Part shown: piece after piece, positions 1 to 7,995 of the stretch
Position numbering within the stretch: the first letter of the stretch is position 1
Layout: every line of letters begins with the position of its first letter
NCBI GenBank assembly: GCA_902470925.1
Contig: CABRIF010000007.1
Span: forward strand, 1-42,778
DNA length: 42,778 nt
Direction: 5' to 3'
From: an uncultured Collinsella sp.
Lineage (GTDB): Bacteria; Actinomycetota; Coriobacteriia; Coriobacteriales; Coriobacteriaceae
Program-made: the position numbers and the translations under genes
The notes under the pieces: generated by a model
Database searches by the model: none
The model's input: only the letters and a program-made list of their open reading frames with translations
Told to the model about the DNA's origin: nothing

Positions 1-163
1 GCGGTAGGCAGGGCGAGGAGGCGGGTGGGCGCAGCGGCGGGCGGCGATGCTTCGTCTGGCTACGCCCGAGAATCGTCGGCCGTATGAAGTTACCCATATG
101 CTACTGTTTGTGGTTCAACGATGACGAGTGGCTTCGCAGGCCCGATGCGGAAAAGGGGATGGC
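1..163. other. left edge, no gene recognised
   Basis: GC-rich sequence before the first gene. Reverse-strand open frames that run through here and on to about 856 lie antisense to the YgbA-like gene and have arginine/alanine-rich, low-complexity composition, so they look like GC-driven shadows. No promoter could be defined with confidence. Confidence 0.4.
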
Positions 164-838
164 ATGCGCGGGGAGCATCAAACCCAGGAGGCGGCGCGCC
201 GGTCGCCTCGGCAGGTCGAGCGGCGCCGTGCCGAAGAGGCCGCGATGGTGTCTGAGATGATTGCGCTGTGGTGCTGGAAGCATCATGGCGGTACGGGTTG
301 CGCACCCGGCGCGGGCCTCGGCGCCGACCACGCGCCCGCGCCTGGCTCCGGTTTGGACGCCGTCTCTCGTGTCGACTGCGCGGCTGCGCATGGCTCCGGC
401 TCCACGCATCGCGATGTCCGCGACGCCGTGTCCGGTTCTGATGCTGAGCCCCGTGTCGCCCACGGCGTCGCACCTGGTTGCGGCTCGTGTGCCGATGCTG
501 ACTCCCGTGACCGGATTGACCCCGTCCCCAAACCGCGCCGTGACCGGATTGACCCCGTCCTCAAATTGCACTTGATTGACCCCGTCCCCAAATTGCACTT
601 GTGTCCAGAGTGCGAGCGCCTGCGGGCCTATGCGCTTGCGCGGATTGCGCGCTGCCCGCACATGGCAACGAAGACCTTCTGCTCGGTGTGCCCAACGCCG
701 TGCTACCAGGCGCAGATGCGCGAACAGATGCGCGCGGTGATGCGCTGGGCGGGTCCGCGCATGCTGCGGTACCGGCCGTGGCAGGCCCTGCGCCATGCGT
801 GGGTGACGCTGCGCTCGAAGCGGGCCGCCTCGCGCTAG
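164..838 (+). CDS. YgbA-like (nitrous oxide-stimulated promoter family) protein with a large central insertion
   Basis: Both ends match the small YgbA/'nitrous oxide-stimulated promoter' family: an N-terminal helix ending in MIALWCWKHHG, then LCPECERL, a CPH...CSVCPTPCY cysteine cluster and MRWAGPRML...WQALRHAW at the C-terminus. The family is usually about 100-120 residues with these two blocks nearly adjacent. Here about 100 Ala/Gly/Arg-rich residues separate them, and the last part of that insertion is three in-frame copies of a dispersed GACCCCGTCCCC repeat, read as RIDPVPK, RIDPVLK and LIDPVPK. The ATG at 164 is preferred because AAAAGGGG lies 5 bases upstream; a GTG at 128 is the longer alternative. 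The cysteines suggest a metal-binding protein. Its role is unknown beyond the reported NO-responsive expression of family members. Whether the expanded protein still works is open. Confidence 0.72.
   Translation: MRGEHQTQEAARRSPRQVERRRAEEAAMVSEMIALWCWKHHGGTGCAPGAGLGADHAPAPGSGLDAVSRVDCAAAHGSGSTHRDVRDAVSGSDAEPRVAHGVAPGCGSCADADSRDRIDPVPKPRRDRIDPVLKLHLIDPVPKLHLCPECERLRAYALARIARCPHMATKTFCSVCPTPCYQAQMREQMRAVMRWAGPRMLRYRPWQALRHAWVTLRSKRAASR
518..589 (-). repeat. three copies of the GGGGACGGGGTC dispersed repeat inside a gene
   Basis: GACCCCGTCCCC occurs at 518-529, with one mismatch at 551-562, and again at 578-589. Each copy sits in the context GATTGACCCCGTC. The same motif in the other orientation occurs four or more times at the right end of the window (42361-42684). 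Motifs of this type are common near REP-associated (Y1) transposases in other genomes, but no transposase is present here. All three copies are in frame with the YgbA-like gene. Confidence 0.8.
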
Positions 839-869
839 GTCGGACGGCGCCAGCACAAGACGCCCGTGT

Positions 870-1643
870 CTACTCCGCCTCGACCAACTTGAAACCCATG
901 CCCCACACCGTTTTGATATAGCCGTCCGTGCCCGTGGCGCGCAGCTTCGTGCGGATGTTGGACATGTGCGCAGTCACGGTGCCGTCGTCGGCGGCGTAGG
1001 GCTCGCCCCAGGCCGCTTCGAACAGCTCCGCCTTCGAAAAGACTTTGCGCGGACGGCGCATGAGGGTTTCGAGCAGGTTGAACTCGATGCGCGTGAGCGC
1101 AAGCAGCTGGCCGTCAACGCAGAACGTGCGCGCTCCGGCGTCGAGGGTCCAGGAGCGAAACGTGATGGCCTCGGTGCGGCCGCGGGCCGGCGCACATCCG
1201 CGGTGACGGAGCTGCACCTCGATGCGCGCCAGCAGTTCGTCGAGGTCGAACGGCTTGGTCAAGTAATCGTCCGCCCCGAGCTTGAGCAGGTCGATCTTAT
1301 CGGTGGTGCCCCCGCGCGCCGAGACCACGATCACCGGCACGGACGGGTCGAGTGCTCGGATGCGCCCCACCAGCTCCTCACCCGTGAGGCCGGGCAGCAT
1401 GAGGTCGCAGATCACGATGTCGAAGGGGATGCCCCCGCGCGCAGACTCGGCACCGGCGTTGTTTGCACGCGCAGCATCGGCAGCGTTCTCCCCGGTGCCA
1501 GCCGAGGTGCCAGAGCCGAGCAGCAGCTGCGCCTCGGTGCCGGAAAACGCCTGGGTGCAGGCATAGCCGGCTGCAGTGAGGTGAGTGGTGACGATGGTGT
1601 TGATGTCGTTGTCGTCTTCAACGATGAGCACGCGCGGGTCCAC
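870..1643 (-). CDS. OmpR/PhoB-family response regulator, orphan
   Basis: Two-component transcription factor of 257 residues. The receiver domain (about 1-145) has the acidic pair D10/D11, the phospho-acceptor Asp80 in VICDLMLPG and the conserved Lys130 in YLTKPF. The C-terminal winged helix (about 160-255) is of the Trans_reg_C type, with a typical KAELFEAAWGE and an ending HMSNIRTKLRATG...VWGMGF. Residues about 43-71 form an Ala/Gly/Asn-rich insertion in the receiver domain, between helix 2 and strand 3, where relatives have only a short loop. The start is GTG, with AGAAAGG 7 bases upstream. No histidine kinase gene adjoins it: the downstream neighbour is the convergent YgbA-like gene and the upstream neighbour is a 470-base gap. 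Its kinase must lie elsewhere or be absent. Confidence 0.9.
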   Translation of the reverse strand: MDPRVLIVEDDNDINTIVTTHLTAAGYACTQAFSGTEAQLLLGSGTSAGTGENAADAARANNAGAESARGGIPFDIVICDLMLPGLTGEELVGRIRALDPSVPVIVVSARGGTTDKIDLLKLGADDYLTKPFDLDELLARIEVQLRHRGCAPARGRTEAITFRSWTLDAGARTFCVDGQLLALTRIEFNLLETLMRRPRKVFSKAELFEAAWGEPYAADDGTVTAHMSNIRTKLRATGTDGYIKTVWGMGFKLVEAE

Positions 1644-2116
1644 GAACAGCCTTTCTGCGAGATGAGTGCACCGCCCGTGCAGATGGGTGCGCGGGCGCCG
1701 TCGGTCCCATTATGAATGTCCGCGTGCCCCTGCGCCGCGAGAATGCCGCGCGCCCTCGTCGGCCTATTCGAGGAACGGCCCGGTCCGGGCACCCGCCTTG
1801 GAATGCCATCGGGGTGGAGCCTGCGCGCGTGGCCCGAATGCCTCCGATGCTTGCTGCGGCGCAGGCGCCGGGCACCACCTCGCCCGTCACCCGCGCCGCC
1901 TCGCCCGCTGTGCGCGGCGTCGCCGGGGGCGGAAAACGCAACCGCTCAGGCCAAGATGGAGATGGCGTTGGCATCAGGCTCCCGGTTTGGGTACGAACGG
2001 GTCCGCTCGGGCACGGAAGCGTCCGTTTTGGGGCGCGCAGTTTGTCCCATGACCGCACGGGTACGTTCAAACCAGTTCATTCGCGATGGGCGCGAATCTG
2101 ACGAAAGGAGCCAACC
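1644..2116. other. intergenic region between divergent response-regulator and CsbD-like genes
   Basis: No coding frame here has a credible start or family match. It must hold the promoters for both divergent genes. An imperfect inverted pair (GGTTTGGGTACG near 1980 and CGTACCC...AACC near 2060) and a small hairpin just before the CsbD-like gene are the only structures seen. Confidence 0.4.
2079..2097 (+). promoter_or_regulatory. leader hairpin upstream of the CsbD-like gene
   Basis: ATTCGCG (2079-2085) and CGCGAAT (2091-2097) form a perfect 7-bp stem with a 5-base loop. It ends five bases before the GAAAGGAG ribosome-binding site of the next gene. It could stabilise the leader or modulate ribosome access; no function is shown. 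Confidence 0.35.
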
Positions 2117-2326
2117 ATGGCGGACAAGGGTGTTGTCGATAAGGTTGAGGGCAAGGCCAAGGAGGTCGCCGGCGATGTGACGGGCGACAAGGAAACCAAG
2201 GCCGAGGGCGTGCTCGAGCAGGCTGTTGGCAAGGCCAAGGAGGTTGCCAGCGATGTGGCTGACGCCGCCCAGGAAGTCGGCGAGAAGGTCGGCGAGAAGA
2301 TCCAGGACGCCCTGGACAAAGAGTAA
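2117..2326 (+). CDS. CsbD-like small stress-response protein
   Basis: A 69-residue, highly charged Lys/Glu/Ala/Val-rich protein made of the repeating pattern KVEGKAKEVAGDVTGD...QAVGKAKEVA typical of the CsbD family. These are small soluble proteins induced by general stress in many bacteria; their biochemical role is unknown. The ATG is preceded by GAAAGGAG at a good distance. The gene stands alone. The length is the usual 60-70 residues. Confidence 0.88.
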   Translation: MADKGVVDKVEGKAKEVAGDVTGDKETKAEGVLEQAVGKAKEVASDVADAAQEVGEKVGEKIQDALDKE

Positions 2327-2671
2327 TCGAGATGGCCGCTGCCGCTCGGTGCCGGAGGATGCGCCCCGGCGCCGGGCGGCGGCGCGTTTACGTGTGAACG
2401 AATCTCCAGGGGGCGGCCCGTTCGCTTCCCATCCAGGTTTTGTGCGGGGCAAGGTGTTGTTGGTTCGCTTGCCATGAGGAGTCCGGCGCATGTCCGCCGG
2501 TACGCATGTGGCTCTCTACAGCACAGTCGCGCCCACGCTCCTCAGACGGACCGCTCCCTGAAGGTGCGTTCACGATGCGACGTTTCGCGTGCAGGCGCCC
2601 TGTGCGCCCCCGATCTGTCATCAAGGTGGTTACAGGAATAGAGAAGAGCTATAGGAGAGCCGCGGTCGGCC
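2327..2671. other. gap between convergent CsbD-like and LysR genes
   Basis: A GC-rich stretch follows the CsbD-like stop and contains CCGGCGCCGG, a short self-complementary element near 2362. No T-run follows it, so it is not a convincing terminator. Nothing else could be supported. Confidence 0.3.
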
Positions 2672-3610
2672 TCAGCGCTGACGGGCCACCATGCGGCGCT
2701 GCTTCACCGCGGGGGCGTGCGCGGCGCGGAAGATGTCCGGCAGGTGCTCGATCAGCGTGCGCAGGGCGCCGGAGCGCCTCTCCTGGGGCATGACCAGGCA
2801 CAGGGGAACCGAGATCTGCTCGTCGTTCGGCGTGCGTCGTGCGGCGAGCCCGTCTGCGCCCGCCTCGATGCCCGGGATGCGGATGCCGAGGGCGAGGCCG
2901 TGGTCGCGATGGAAGAAGGCGGCGCGGTCGGCCGATGCGGGCAGCTCCACCACGGGCGCGGTGAGGCCCCGGGTGGCGAACGCCTCGATGATCGCGTGGT
3001 CGGGGGCGTAGGGCTCGGCGGGCCGAAGTACCCGGTAGGGGGCCATGGAGCTCACGGGCACGCGGCCGCGTGCGGCCAGGGGATGGTCGCTGGCCATGAT
3101 GACCTGCGTGGGCAACAGGCCGATGGAGTGCGTTTCGGCGTCGGGAATCCGGTAGGCGCCCACGGTGGCGACGGCATCGACCGCGCGGGCGCGCAGCGCA
3201 TCGAAGCACAAAGGGCCGCTTGCGGAAAAGATGGCAACCGACAGCCCGGTGCTGCGGCCGATCAGATGCGCCATGTTCGAGAACACGCGCTCGTCATCGG
3301 GAAACGGGTCGGCGCACAGGCAGATGGAGAGGCGGTCGTCGCTGCGCTGGGCGGGGAAATGCTCGGCGAGGACATCGAGGGAATCGAAGTCGTTGATGGC
3401 GGTTTTCGCCTTGCGATAGAGCGCGCACCCGACCGCCGTGGGGGAGGCCCCGTGGTTGTTGCGGACGAACAGCTGCGTGCCGAGCTTCTGCTCGAGCTCG
3501 GCGATCGCCTTCGAAACGGCCTGCACGGTGACTGCGCGCTCGTGGGCGGCGGCGGTAAGCGATCCGTTTTCGTATACGGAGACGAAATACCGAACTTCTC
3601 GAATATCCAT
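2672..3610 (-). CDS. LysR-family transcriptional regulator
   Basis: A 312-residue regulator. The N-terminal winged HTH (about 1-60) begins MDIREVRYFVSVYENGSLTAAA and continues VSKAIAELEQKLGTQLFVR, the LysR signature. The effector-binding domain follows (about 90-290). The ATG at 3610 is preferred to an in-frame TTG at 3616 because LysR proteins usually start at this point. It is divergent from the ZIP transporter gene across 392 bases, the classical arrangement for a LysR target, but the effector is unknown. Confidence 0.88.
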   Translation of the reverse strand: MDIREVRYFVSVYENGSLTAAAHERAVTVQAVSKAIAELEQKLGTQLFVRNNHGASPTAVGCALYRKAKTAINDFDSLDVLAEHFPAQRSDDRLSICLCADPFPDDERVFSNMAHLIGRSTGLSVAIFSASGPLCFDALRARAVDAVATVGAYRIPDAETHSIGLLPTQVIMASDHPLAARGRVPVSSMAPYRVLRPAEPYAPDHAIIEAFATRGLTAPVVELPASADRAAFFHRDHGLALGIRIPGIEAGADGLAARRTPNDEQISVPLCLVMPQERRSGALRTLIEHLPDIFRAAHAPAVKQRRMVARQR

Positions 3611-4002
3611 GGGCAAACAACTCTCGGTGATACGGTGCGCGAGTTGGCGCTCGGCACGTCGTCTTGGCGCGATACAGTTGAAGCTACGGATAAATTCCTC
3701 CCTCGTCCAACGTTTTTGCTGATATAGCGGTATATATGCAAGTTAAACCTTTTTATACAGCGTGAATCACGGGGTCAGTCGCGGCGGCTCTGGTAGCATC
3801 GATGCGGTATGAAAGCCGTGCTGCCGCATTCAGCGCGGGCGCGGCGGGCGCGCGCCGTGAAGGGCGCGGACGCGCGCCCCGGCGAGCGGCTGCTGCACGG
3901 TGGCCGCTCGCGTGCCGGGTCGCCGCGATGAGCGGCCACGGCGGGATGCGAGCTGCGCTGCCGGCGCGGCTGGACGGCACGGGATGGCGAAAGAGGGCGT
4001 AC
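3611..4002. other. divergent intergenic region, lysR / ZIP transporter
   Basis: The left part (3680-3770) is AT-rich and has overlapping promoter-like TATA elements, including the near-palindrome ATATA-GCGG-TATAT at 3722-3735, a reasonable site for LysR binding. The right part is extremely GC-rich and can be read as an N-terminal extension of the ZIP gene. It is judged untranslated because the ZIP family start and a ribosome-binding site lie at 4003. Confidence 0.45.
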
Positions 4003-4812
4003 ATGGGCGTTTCCATATGGCAGGGACTGGGTTGGGCGGCTCTGGGCTGCGGTTTCACGTGGCTTATGACCACGGCGGGCGCGGCGGTCGTGTTCTTCTT
4101 CAAGCGCGACCGCGACATCACCCACCGCATCTTCTTGGGATTCGCAGCGGGCGTGATGATCGCGGCGAGCGTGTGGTCGCTGCTGATACCGGCAATCGAC
4201 CAGGCGCAGGAGGCGGGCTGGCCCGGTTGGATTCCCGCCGCGGGCGGCTTTCTGCTGGGGGTGGCGTTTCTCATGGCGCTCGACTCGTTCCTGCCGCACC
4301 TGCACGCCGATGAGGATGAGCCCGAGGGCATTCGGACCAGCTGGAAGCGCACGACGCTGCTGGTTTCCGCGGTGACGCTGCACAACATCCCCGAGGGCAT
4401 GAGCGTGGGCTTGCTGTTCGCGATGGCAGCGCAGGCCACGGGTGTGCAGGCCACGGCGTATCTGGGCATGGCGATCGCGCTGGCTATCGGCATCGGCCTG
4501 CAGAACTTCCCCGAGGGCGCGGCGATCTCGCTGCCGCTGGCGCGTGAGGGCATGAGCCGGATGAAGGCCTTCGTGATGGGCAGCCTGTCGGGCATCGTCG
4601 AGCCGATCTTCGGCATCCTGGTGGTGCTGGTGAGCGCGCAGATCACACCGTTTATGCCGTGGCTGCTGTCCTTTGCGGCCGGCGCCATGATCTACGTGGT
4701 GGTTGAGGAGCTGATTCCCGAGGCGCATCTGGGCGAGCATTCGAACGTGGGGACCCTGGGGGTGATTGCGGGCTTCGTGATCATGATGGTGCTCGACGTC
4801 GCACTCGGGTAA
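4003..4812 (+). CDS. ZIP-family divalent metal transporter
   Basis: A membrane protein of 269 residues with about eight hydrophobic segments. The two metal-binding helices carry HNIPEG (about 127-132) and QNFPEG (about 167-172), the hallmark of ZIP (ZupT/GufA-like) transporters that bring Zn2+, Fe2+ or Mn2+ into the cytoplasm. A short acidic/histidine loop (HLHADEDEPE, about 99-108) lies between segments, as is usual in the family. The ATG at 4003 has GAAAGAGGG upstream; the open frame extends upstream only through low-complexity sequence. The metal cannot be deduced. The divergent LysR protein may control it. Confidence 0.9.
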   Translation: MGVSIWQGLGWAALGCGFTWLMTTAGAAVVFFFKRDRDITHRIFLGFAAGVMIAASVWSLLIPAIDQAQEAGWPGWIPAAGGFLLGVAFLMALDSFLPHLHADEDEPEGIRTSWKRTTLLVSAVTLHNIPEGMSVGLLFAMAAQATGVQATAYLGMAIALAIGIGLQNFPEGAAISLPLAREGMSRMKAFVMGSLSGIVEPIFGILVVLVSAQITPFMPWLLSFAAGAMIYVVVEELIPEAHLGEHSNVGTLGVIAGFVIMMVLDVALG

Positions 4813-4842
4813 CGGCGCGGGCCGAACGCGCTTGCGCCCATC

Positions 4843-4868
4843 GACGCCCGCCCTGTCCGCGGGGCGTC
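4843..4868 (+). terminator. weak terminator-like hairpin after the ZIP gene
   Basis: GACGCCC (4843-4849) pairs with GGGCGTC (4862-4868) and is followed by ATCTT. The 7-bp GC-rich stem is sound but the T-tract is poor. Confidence 0.4.
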
Positions 4869-4921
4869 ATCTTGCCGTATGATAAGGGGACATGACGAAG
4901 CATATCGGCAAGGAGACCCGC

Positions 4922-5779
4922 GTGATTAACCTGTTTGCAAGCGACCTCGACGGCACCCTGCTCAACGCCATGCACGAGGCGGACCGGACGATTCGCGGTG
5001 CAATCAAGGAGGCGCTGGCGCTCGGCGCGCACGTGGTGCCGGCAACGGGGCGCACGGTGCTGCCCATCGGCGAGCGCGGCTTCACCGGCCTCAAGATCGA
5101 CGGCGTGTGCGCGAACGGCTCCATCATCCGCGGGCACCGTGGGGACGTGCTCAAAACGTTCACGGTTGACCCGGCGTTCACCGAGCAGCTGCTGCGGGCG
5201 TTCCCGCAGATCTGCTTCGACTGCGCCACCCCCGAGGGCATGTACTCCAGCGGGTCGTTCGAGATGCACATGGAGGGCTTCAAGCGCGACAGCCCCATCC
5301 GCCGCATCATCATGCGCGGGATGCGGGCGCGCGGCGGCATCCACGAAGAGCAGTTTTTCGACCAGTCGACGTCCGAGATCCTGGCGCACGAGGTGTGCAA
5401 GATCAACTGCCGCGTGCCCGACGCCGCGCTGGAGCGCGAGCTCAAGGCGTTTTTGGCCGAGCACACCGATACGGTGGTGAACGCGCCGTTCGATCCGGTG
5501 ATGTTCGAGATTACCGACAAGGATTGCAACAAGGGCGCATCGGTGGCATGGCTGGCGAACTACTACGGCTTTACCGAGGACGAGGTCGCCGTGTACGGCG
5601 ACGGCGGCAACGACCTCGAGATGCTGCGCCGCTTCCGCCACTCCTACGCGACCGCCAACGCGAGCGCCGAGGCCAAGGCGGCAGCCGGTACGGTCATCGG
5701 GCACTGCGCCTTCCATGCCGTGCCCAAGCACATCCTGCGCACGCTGCGCCGCGAGCGCAATCGCACCACGATCGCGTAG
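4922..5779 (+). CDS. HAD-superfamily (Cof-type) phosphatase
   Basis: A 285-residue haloacid dehalogenase-like hydrolase. Motif I is FASDLDGTLL right at the N-terminus, with the two catalytic aspartates. Motif II is the Thr in VPATGRT, the conserved lysine is in KGASVAWL, and motif IV is GDGGNDLEML. The C2-type cap in the middle marks the Cof/YbiV group, which dephosphorylates sugar phosphates and similar small molecules; the substrate is not predictable. The GTG at 4922 is chosen because AAGGAG lies 6 bases upstream and the family starts 2-3 residues before the DxD motif. An upstream ATG at 4892 has a poorly spaced AAGGGG only 2 bases away. Confidence 0.88.
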   Translation: MINLFASDLDGTLLNAMHEADRTIRGAIKEALALGAHVVPATGRTVLPIGERGFTGLKIDGVCANGSIIRGHRGDVLKTFTVDPAFTEQLLRAFPQICFDCATPEGMYSSGSFEMHMEGFKRDSPIRRIIMRGMRARGGIHEEQFFDQSTSEILAHEVCKINCRVPDAALERELKAFLAEHTDTVVNAPFDPVMFEITDKDCNKGASVAWLANYYGFTEDEVAVYGDGGNDLEMLRRFRHSYATANASAEAKAAAGTVIGHCAFHAVPKHILRTLRRERNRTTIA

Positions 5780-5830
5780 AGCCTTCACCCGGCTTCCATG
5801 CACCATGCTGTACCTGTGCTTTTCTTGAAA

Positions 5831-5870
5831 GGGAAAAGAAGGGAAAGCATGCAAAAGTTGGGAAAGGGAA
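5831..5870 (+). repeat. GGGAAA cluster upstream of AAA+ ATPase 1
   Basis: GGGAAA occurs at 5831, 5841 and 5860, and GGGAA at 5866, in a purine-rich stretch 45-80 bases before the ATPase start. It is less regular than the tandem arrays before the paralogues at 35.6 and 37.7 kb, but it occupies the equivalent position. Confidence 0.45.
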
Positions 5871-5913
5871 CCACGGGGCGACCGCACTCGCGATACGAAA
5901 GGTGAGGGTCAGC

Positions 5914-7017
5914 ATGGAGTACAGAAATCCGTTTACGCCGTCATTCGGTATCGTGCCGCCGTATATGGCGGGCCGCACCTACGTAATCGAAGACATCCTG
6001 CGCGCGCTCGATCGGGGGCCGGGCGACCCAAACCTCGCGACGGTGTTTATCGGCGCGCGCGGAACGGGCAAAACGGCGTTGTTGACCTATCTTGCCGGCG
6101 AGGCGGCGGCCCATGGCTGGATCGCTGTCAACGTGGTCGCGGGGCCGGGGATGCTCGAGGATATCTACCAGCGCACCAAGGAGGCGGCGGCTGAGTTTGT
6201 GCAGGCAGGGCACGTGCCGCATGTGAAGGGGCTGACGATTGGACAGCCGTTCGGGCTGGAATGGGAATCGGAACCCCGTGAGGAGCTGAACTGGCGCTCT
6301 CGCATGAACGGCCTGTTCAAAGCGCTGGATGCCCACGGCATCGGTCTGCTCATAACGGTGGACGAGGTGTCGGCATCCCTCGACGAGATGATCGCGTTCG
6401 CATCGACGTATCAGCTGTTCGTGCGCGAGAACAAACGCGTCGGTTTGCTGATGGCGGGGCTGCCGCATCAGATTTCGATGCTGCTGAGAGACGAGTCCGT
6501 GTCGTTTTTGCGCCGGTCGGTGCAGCATCGGTTGAGCGGCGTGAGCGACAGCGAAGTGGCCGATGCACTTGTGCAGACGATCGAGAGCGAGGGACGCTGC
6601 GTTGCGGACGAGGCGCTCGAACGCATGGTGCGGGCTATCGGGGGCTTCCCGTTCATGATGCAGCTGGTGGGCTTTCGGTCGTGGGATGTGCGACCGGACG
6701 AGCGCATGCTGGCTGTCGAGGATGCGGTGCGAGGCATCCGCCTGGCGCAGGCCGACCTCGACCAGCGTGTGCTCGAGCCAACGTTCTTTGAGCTGTCCGA
6801 CGGGGACCGGGCGTTTCTGCAGGCCATGCTCCCCGACGACCAATCGAGCAGAATCGGCGAGATCGCCGAGCGCATGGGGGTCACGAGCAACTACGCATCG
6901 AAGTACCGAGCGCGCCTGATCGAGCAGGGCATCATCGGCACACGCGGCCGCGGGGTCGTTGCGTTCGAGATGCCGCACGTCAGGGAGTTTCTCGCTGAGA
7001 AGATCGCCGACCTGTAG
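5914..7017 (+). CDS. AAA+ ATPase with C-terminal winged helix (paralogue 1 of 3)
   Basis: A 367-residue soluble ATPase. The N-terminal signature is NPFTPSFGIVPPYMAGR (5-21). Walker A is GARGTGKT (47-54) and Walker B is LLITVDE (145-151). An arginine-rich SFLRRSVQHRL segment lies near 196, with a likely sensor region at MAGLP. The C-terminal ~70 residues (IGEIAERMGVTSNYASKYR...VAFEMPHVREFL) look like a winged helix. The fold resembles the ORC1/Cdc6- or STAND-like ATP-binding proteins. Two paralogues at 35597 and 37715 keep identical spacing from the start to Walker A. GAAAGGTGAG precedes the ATG. The function is unknown. Confidence 0.82.
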   Translation: MEYRNPFTPSFGIVPPYMAGRTYVIEDILRALDRGPGDPNLATVFIGARGTGKTALLTYLAGEAAAHGWIAVNVVAGPGMLEDIYQRTKEAAAEFVQAGHVPHVKGLTIGQPFGLEWESEPREELNWRSRMNGLFKALDAHGIGLLITVDEVSASLDEMIAFASTYQLFVRENKRVGLLMAGLPHQISMLLRDESVSFLRRSVQHRLSGVSDSEVADALVQTIESEGRCVADEALERMVRAIGGFPFMMQLVGFRSWDVRPDERMLAVEDAVRGIRLAQADLDQRVLEPTFFELSDGDRAFLQAMLPDDQSSRIGEIAERMGVTSNYASKYRARLIEQGIIGTRGRGVVAFEMPHVREFLAEKIADL

Positions 7018-7177
7018 GGGCATTTTCGGGCACCGACGGGCGGGCGATAGCGGACGGCAGCGGATGGCAATGGGCGACCGCGCTCGCATAATGCTGTCCG
7101 CGCGCCGAGGACGGCGGCCATACGCCGACGATACCGGCCGCGCGCCGACGATGGCGCGGCGGCAGAGAGAGGCGCTA

Positions 7178-7210
7178 CGGGGTGGCGGGCTGCACGGGCC
7201 TGCCACCCCG
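7178..7210 (+). terminator. strong hairpin, probable terminator after ATPase 1
   Basis: CGGGGTGGC (7178-7186) pairs perfectly with GCCACCCCG (7202-7210), with a further GGC/GCC pair inside, and is followed by TTCTGT. It separates the ATPase gene from the TetR operon. Confidence 0.6.
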
Positions 7211-7242
7211 TTCTGTAAGGGTTTTGCGACATCGGTTTGATG

Positions 7243-7279
7243 ATGCACATCGTGTGCAATAATGCGCATAGTGTGCAAT
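7243..7279 (+). promoter_or_regulatory. tandem operator upstream of the TetR-type gene
   Basis: Two 18-base copies of ATGCRCATMGTGTGCAAT (7243-7260 and 7262-7279) lie in tandem at a 19-bp period, 22 bases before the tetR start. The first contains the inverted pair TGCACA/TGTGCA. They most likely bind the TetR-type protein and make the operon self-regulated. A related site lies at 13081-13101. Confidence 0.65.
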
Positions 7280-7300
7280 AGCAAACCTGAGAGGAGCCCG

Positions 7301-7993
7301 ATGGCACCGGTAACGGATCGCCGCTCGCGCCGTTCGCAAACGGCCCTGCGCCAGGCACTCGCGGCCGAGCTTGCGCAGGGTGAAGAGCTCTCGCGCATCA
7401 GCGTGGCCGCACTCACCGAGCGCGCCGGCCTCACGCGCCGCACGTTCTACACGCACTATCGCGATATTCCCGACTTCGTGGAGCAGATCGAGGCGAGCCT
7501 GCTGGACGGAATCGCCCAGCGCCTGCGCTCGACCATCTCGGCCACCTTGCCCGACCTCTACCAGAACATCGATGCGCTCGAGCCGGCGCCGGGTTCGGTG
7601 GAGCTGCTGGGCTACCTGCGGAACAACGGCGAGCTGATCGGCTCGCTGCTGGGTCCGGGCGGCGACCCCGCCTTCATGAAGAAGCTCATCGACCTGGTGC
7701 GCGCGGAGGTGTCCGAGCGCATGCAGACGGGCATCTTCCCCGGCGCCCTGGGCGCGTTTTTCGACTACTACCTCACCTATGTGGTAAACGCCGAGGTGGG
7801 TGTGCTGCGCCGTTGGTTCGAGCGCGGCCTGGAGGAGAGCCCGGAGACGATGGCGCGGATCATGACCGTGATCGCGTTCGTGCGTCCGGGCGACCTGTAC
7901 GGGCTGCCCATCGATATCAACGTGCCGGCGTACGGCTTGAAGCTCATGAGCATGCAGCTGGGAGACGACAAAAACACCGTGGAGGGGAACTAA
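7301..7993 (+). CDS. TetR/AcrR-family transcriptional regulator
   Basis: A 230-residue regulator. The N-terminal HTH (about 8-60) contains RISVAALTERAGLTRRTFYTHYRDIPDFV, where the second helix and the FYTHY segment are diagnostic. The rest is an all-helical ligand-binding domain ending GLPIDINVPAYGLKLMSMQLG. GAGGAG lies 5 bases before the ATG; an open extension to 7262 would run through the operator and is rejected. The stop is only 2 bases before the activase-like gene, so the two form one operon and the regulator very likely senses something linked to it. Operator repeats lie directly upstream. Confidence 0.9.
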   Translation: MAPVTDRRSRRSQTALRQALAAELAQGEELSRISVAALTERAGLTRRTFYTHYRDIPDFVEQIEASLLDGIAQRLRSTISATLPDLYQNIDALEPAPGSVELLGYLRNNGELIGSLLGPGGDPAFMKKLIDLVRAEVSERMQTGIFPGALGAFFDYYLTYVVNAEVGVLRRWFERGLEESPETMARIMTVIAFVRPGDLYGLPIDINVPAYGLKLMSMQLGDDKNTVEGN

Positions 7994-7995
7994 CC

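Noticed and set aside
101..856. 251-codon reverse-strand frame at the left edge
   Set aside because: It opposes the YgbA-like gene, whose conserved blocks are clear, and it reads the repeats as low-complexity sequence.
2440..2793. 117-codon plus-strand frame between CsbD-like and lysR
   Set aside because: It runs into the lysR coding region antisense, has no ribosome-binding site and has Arg/Ala-rich composition.
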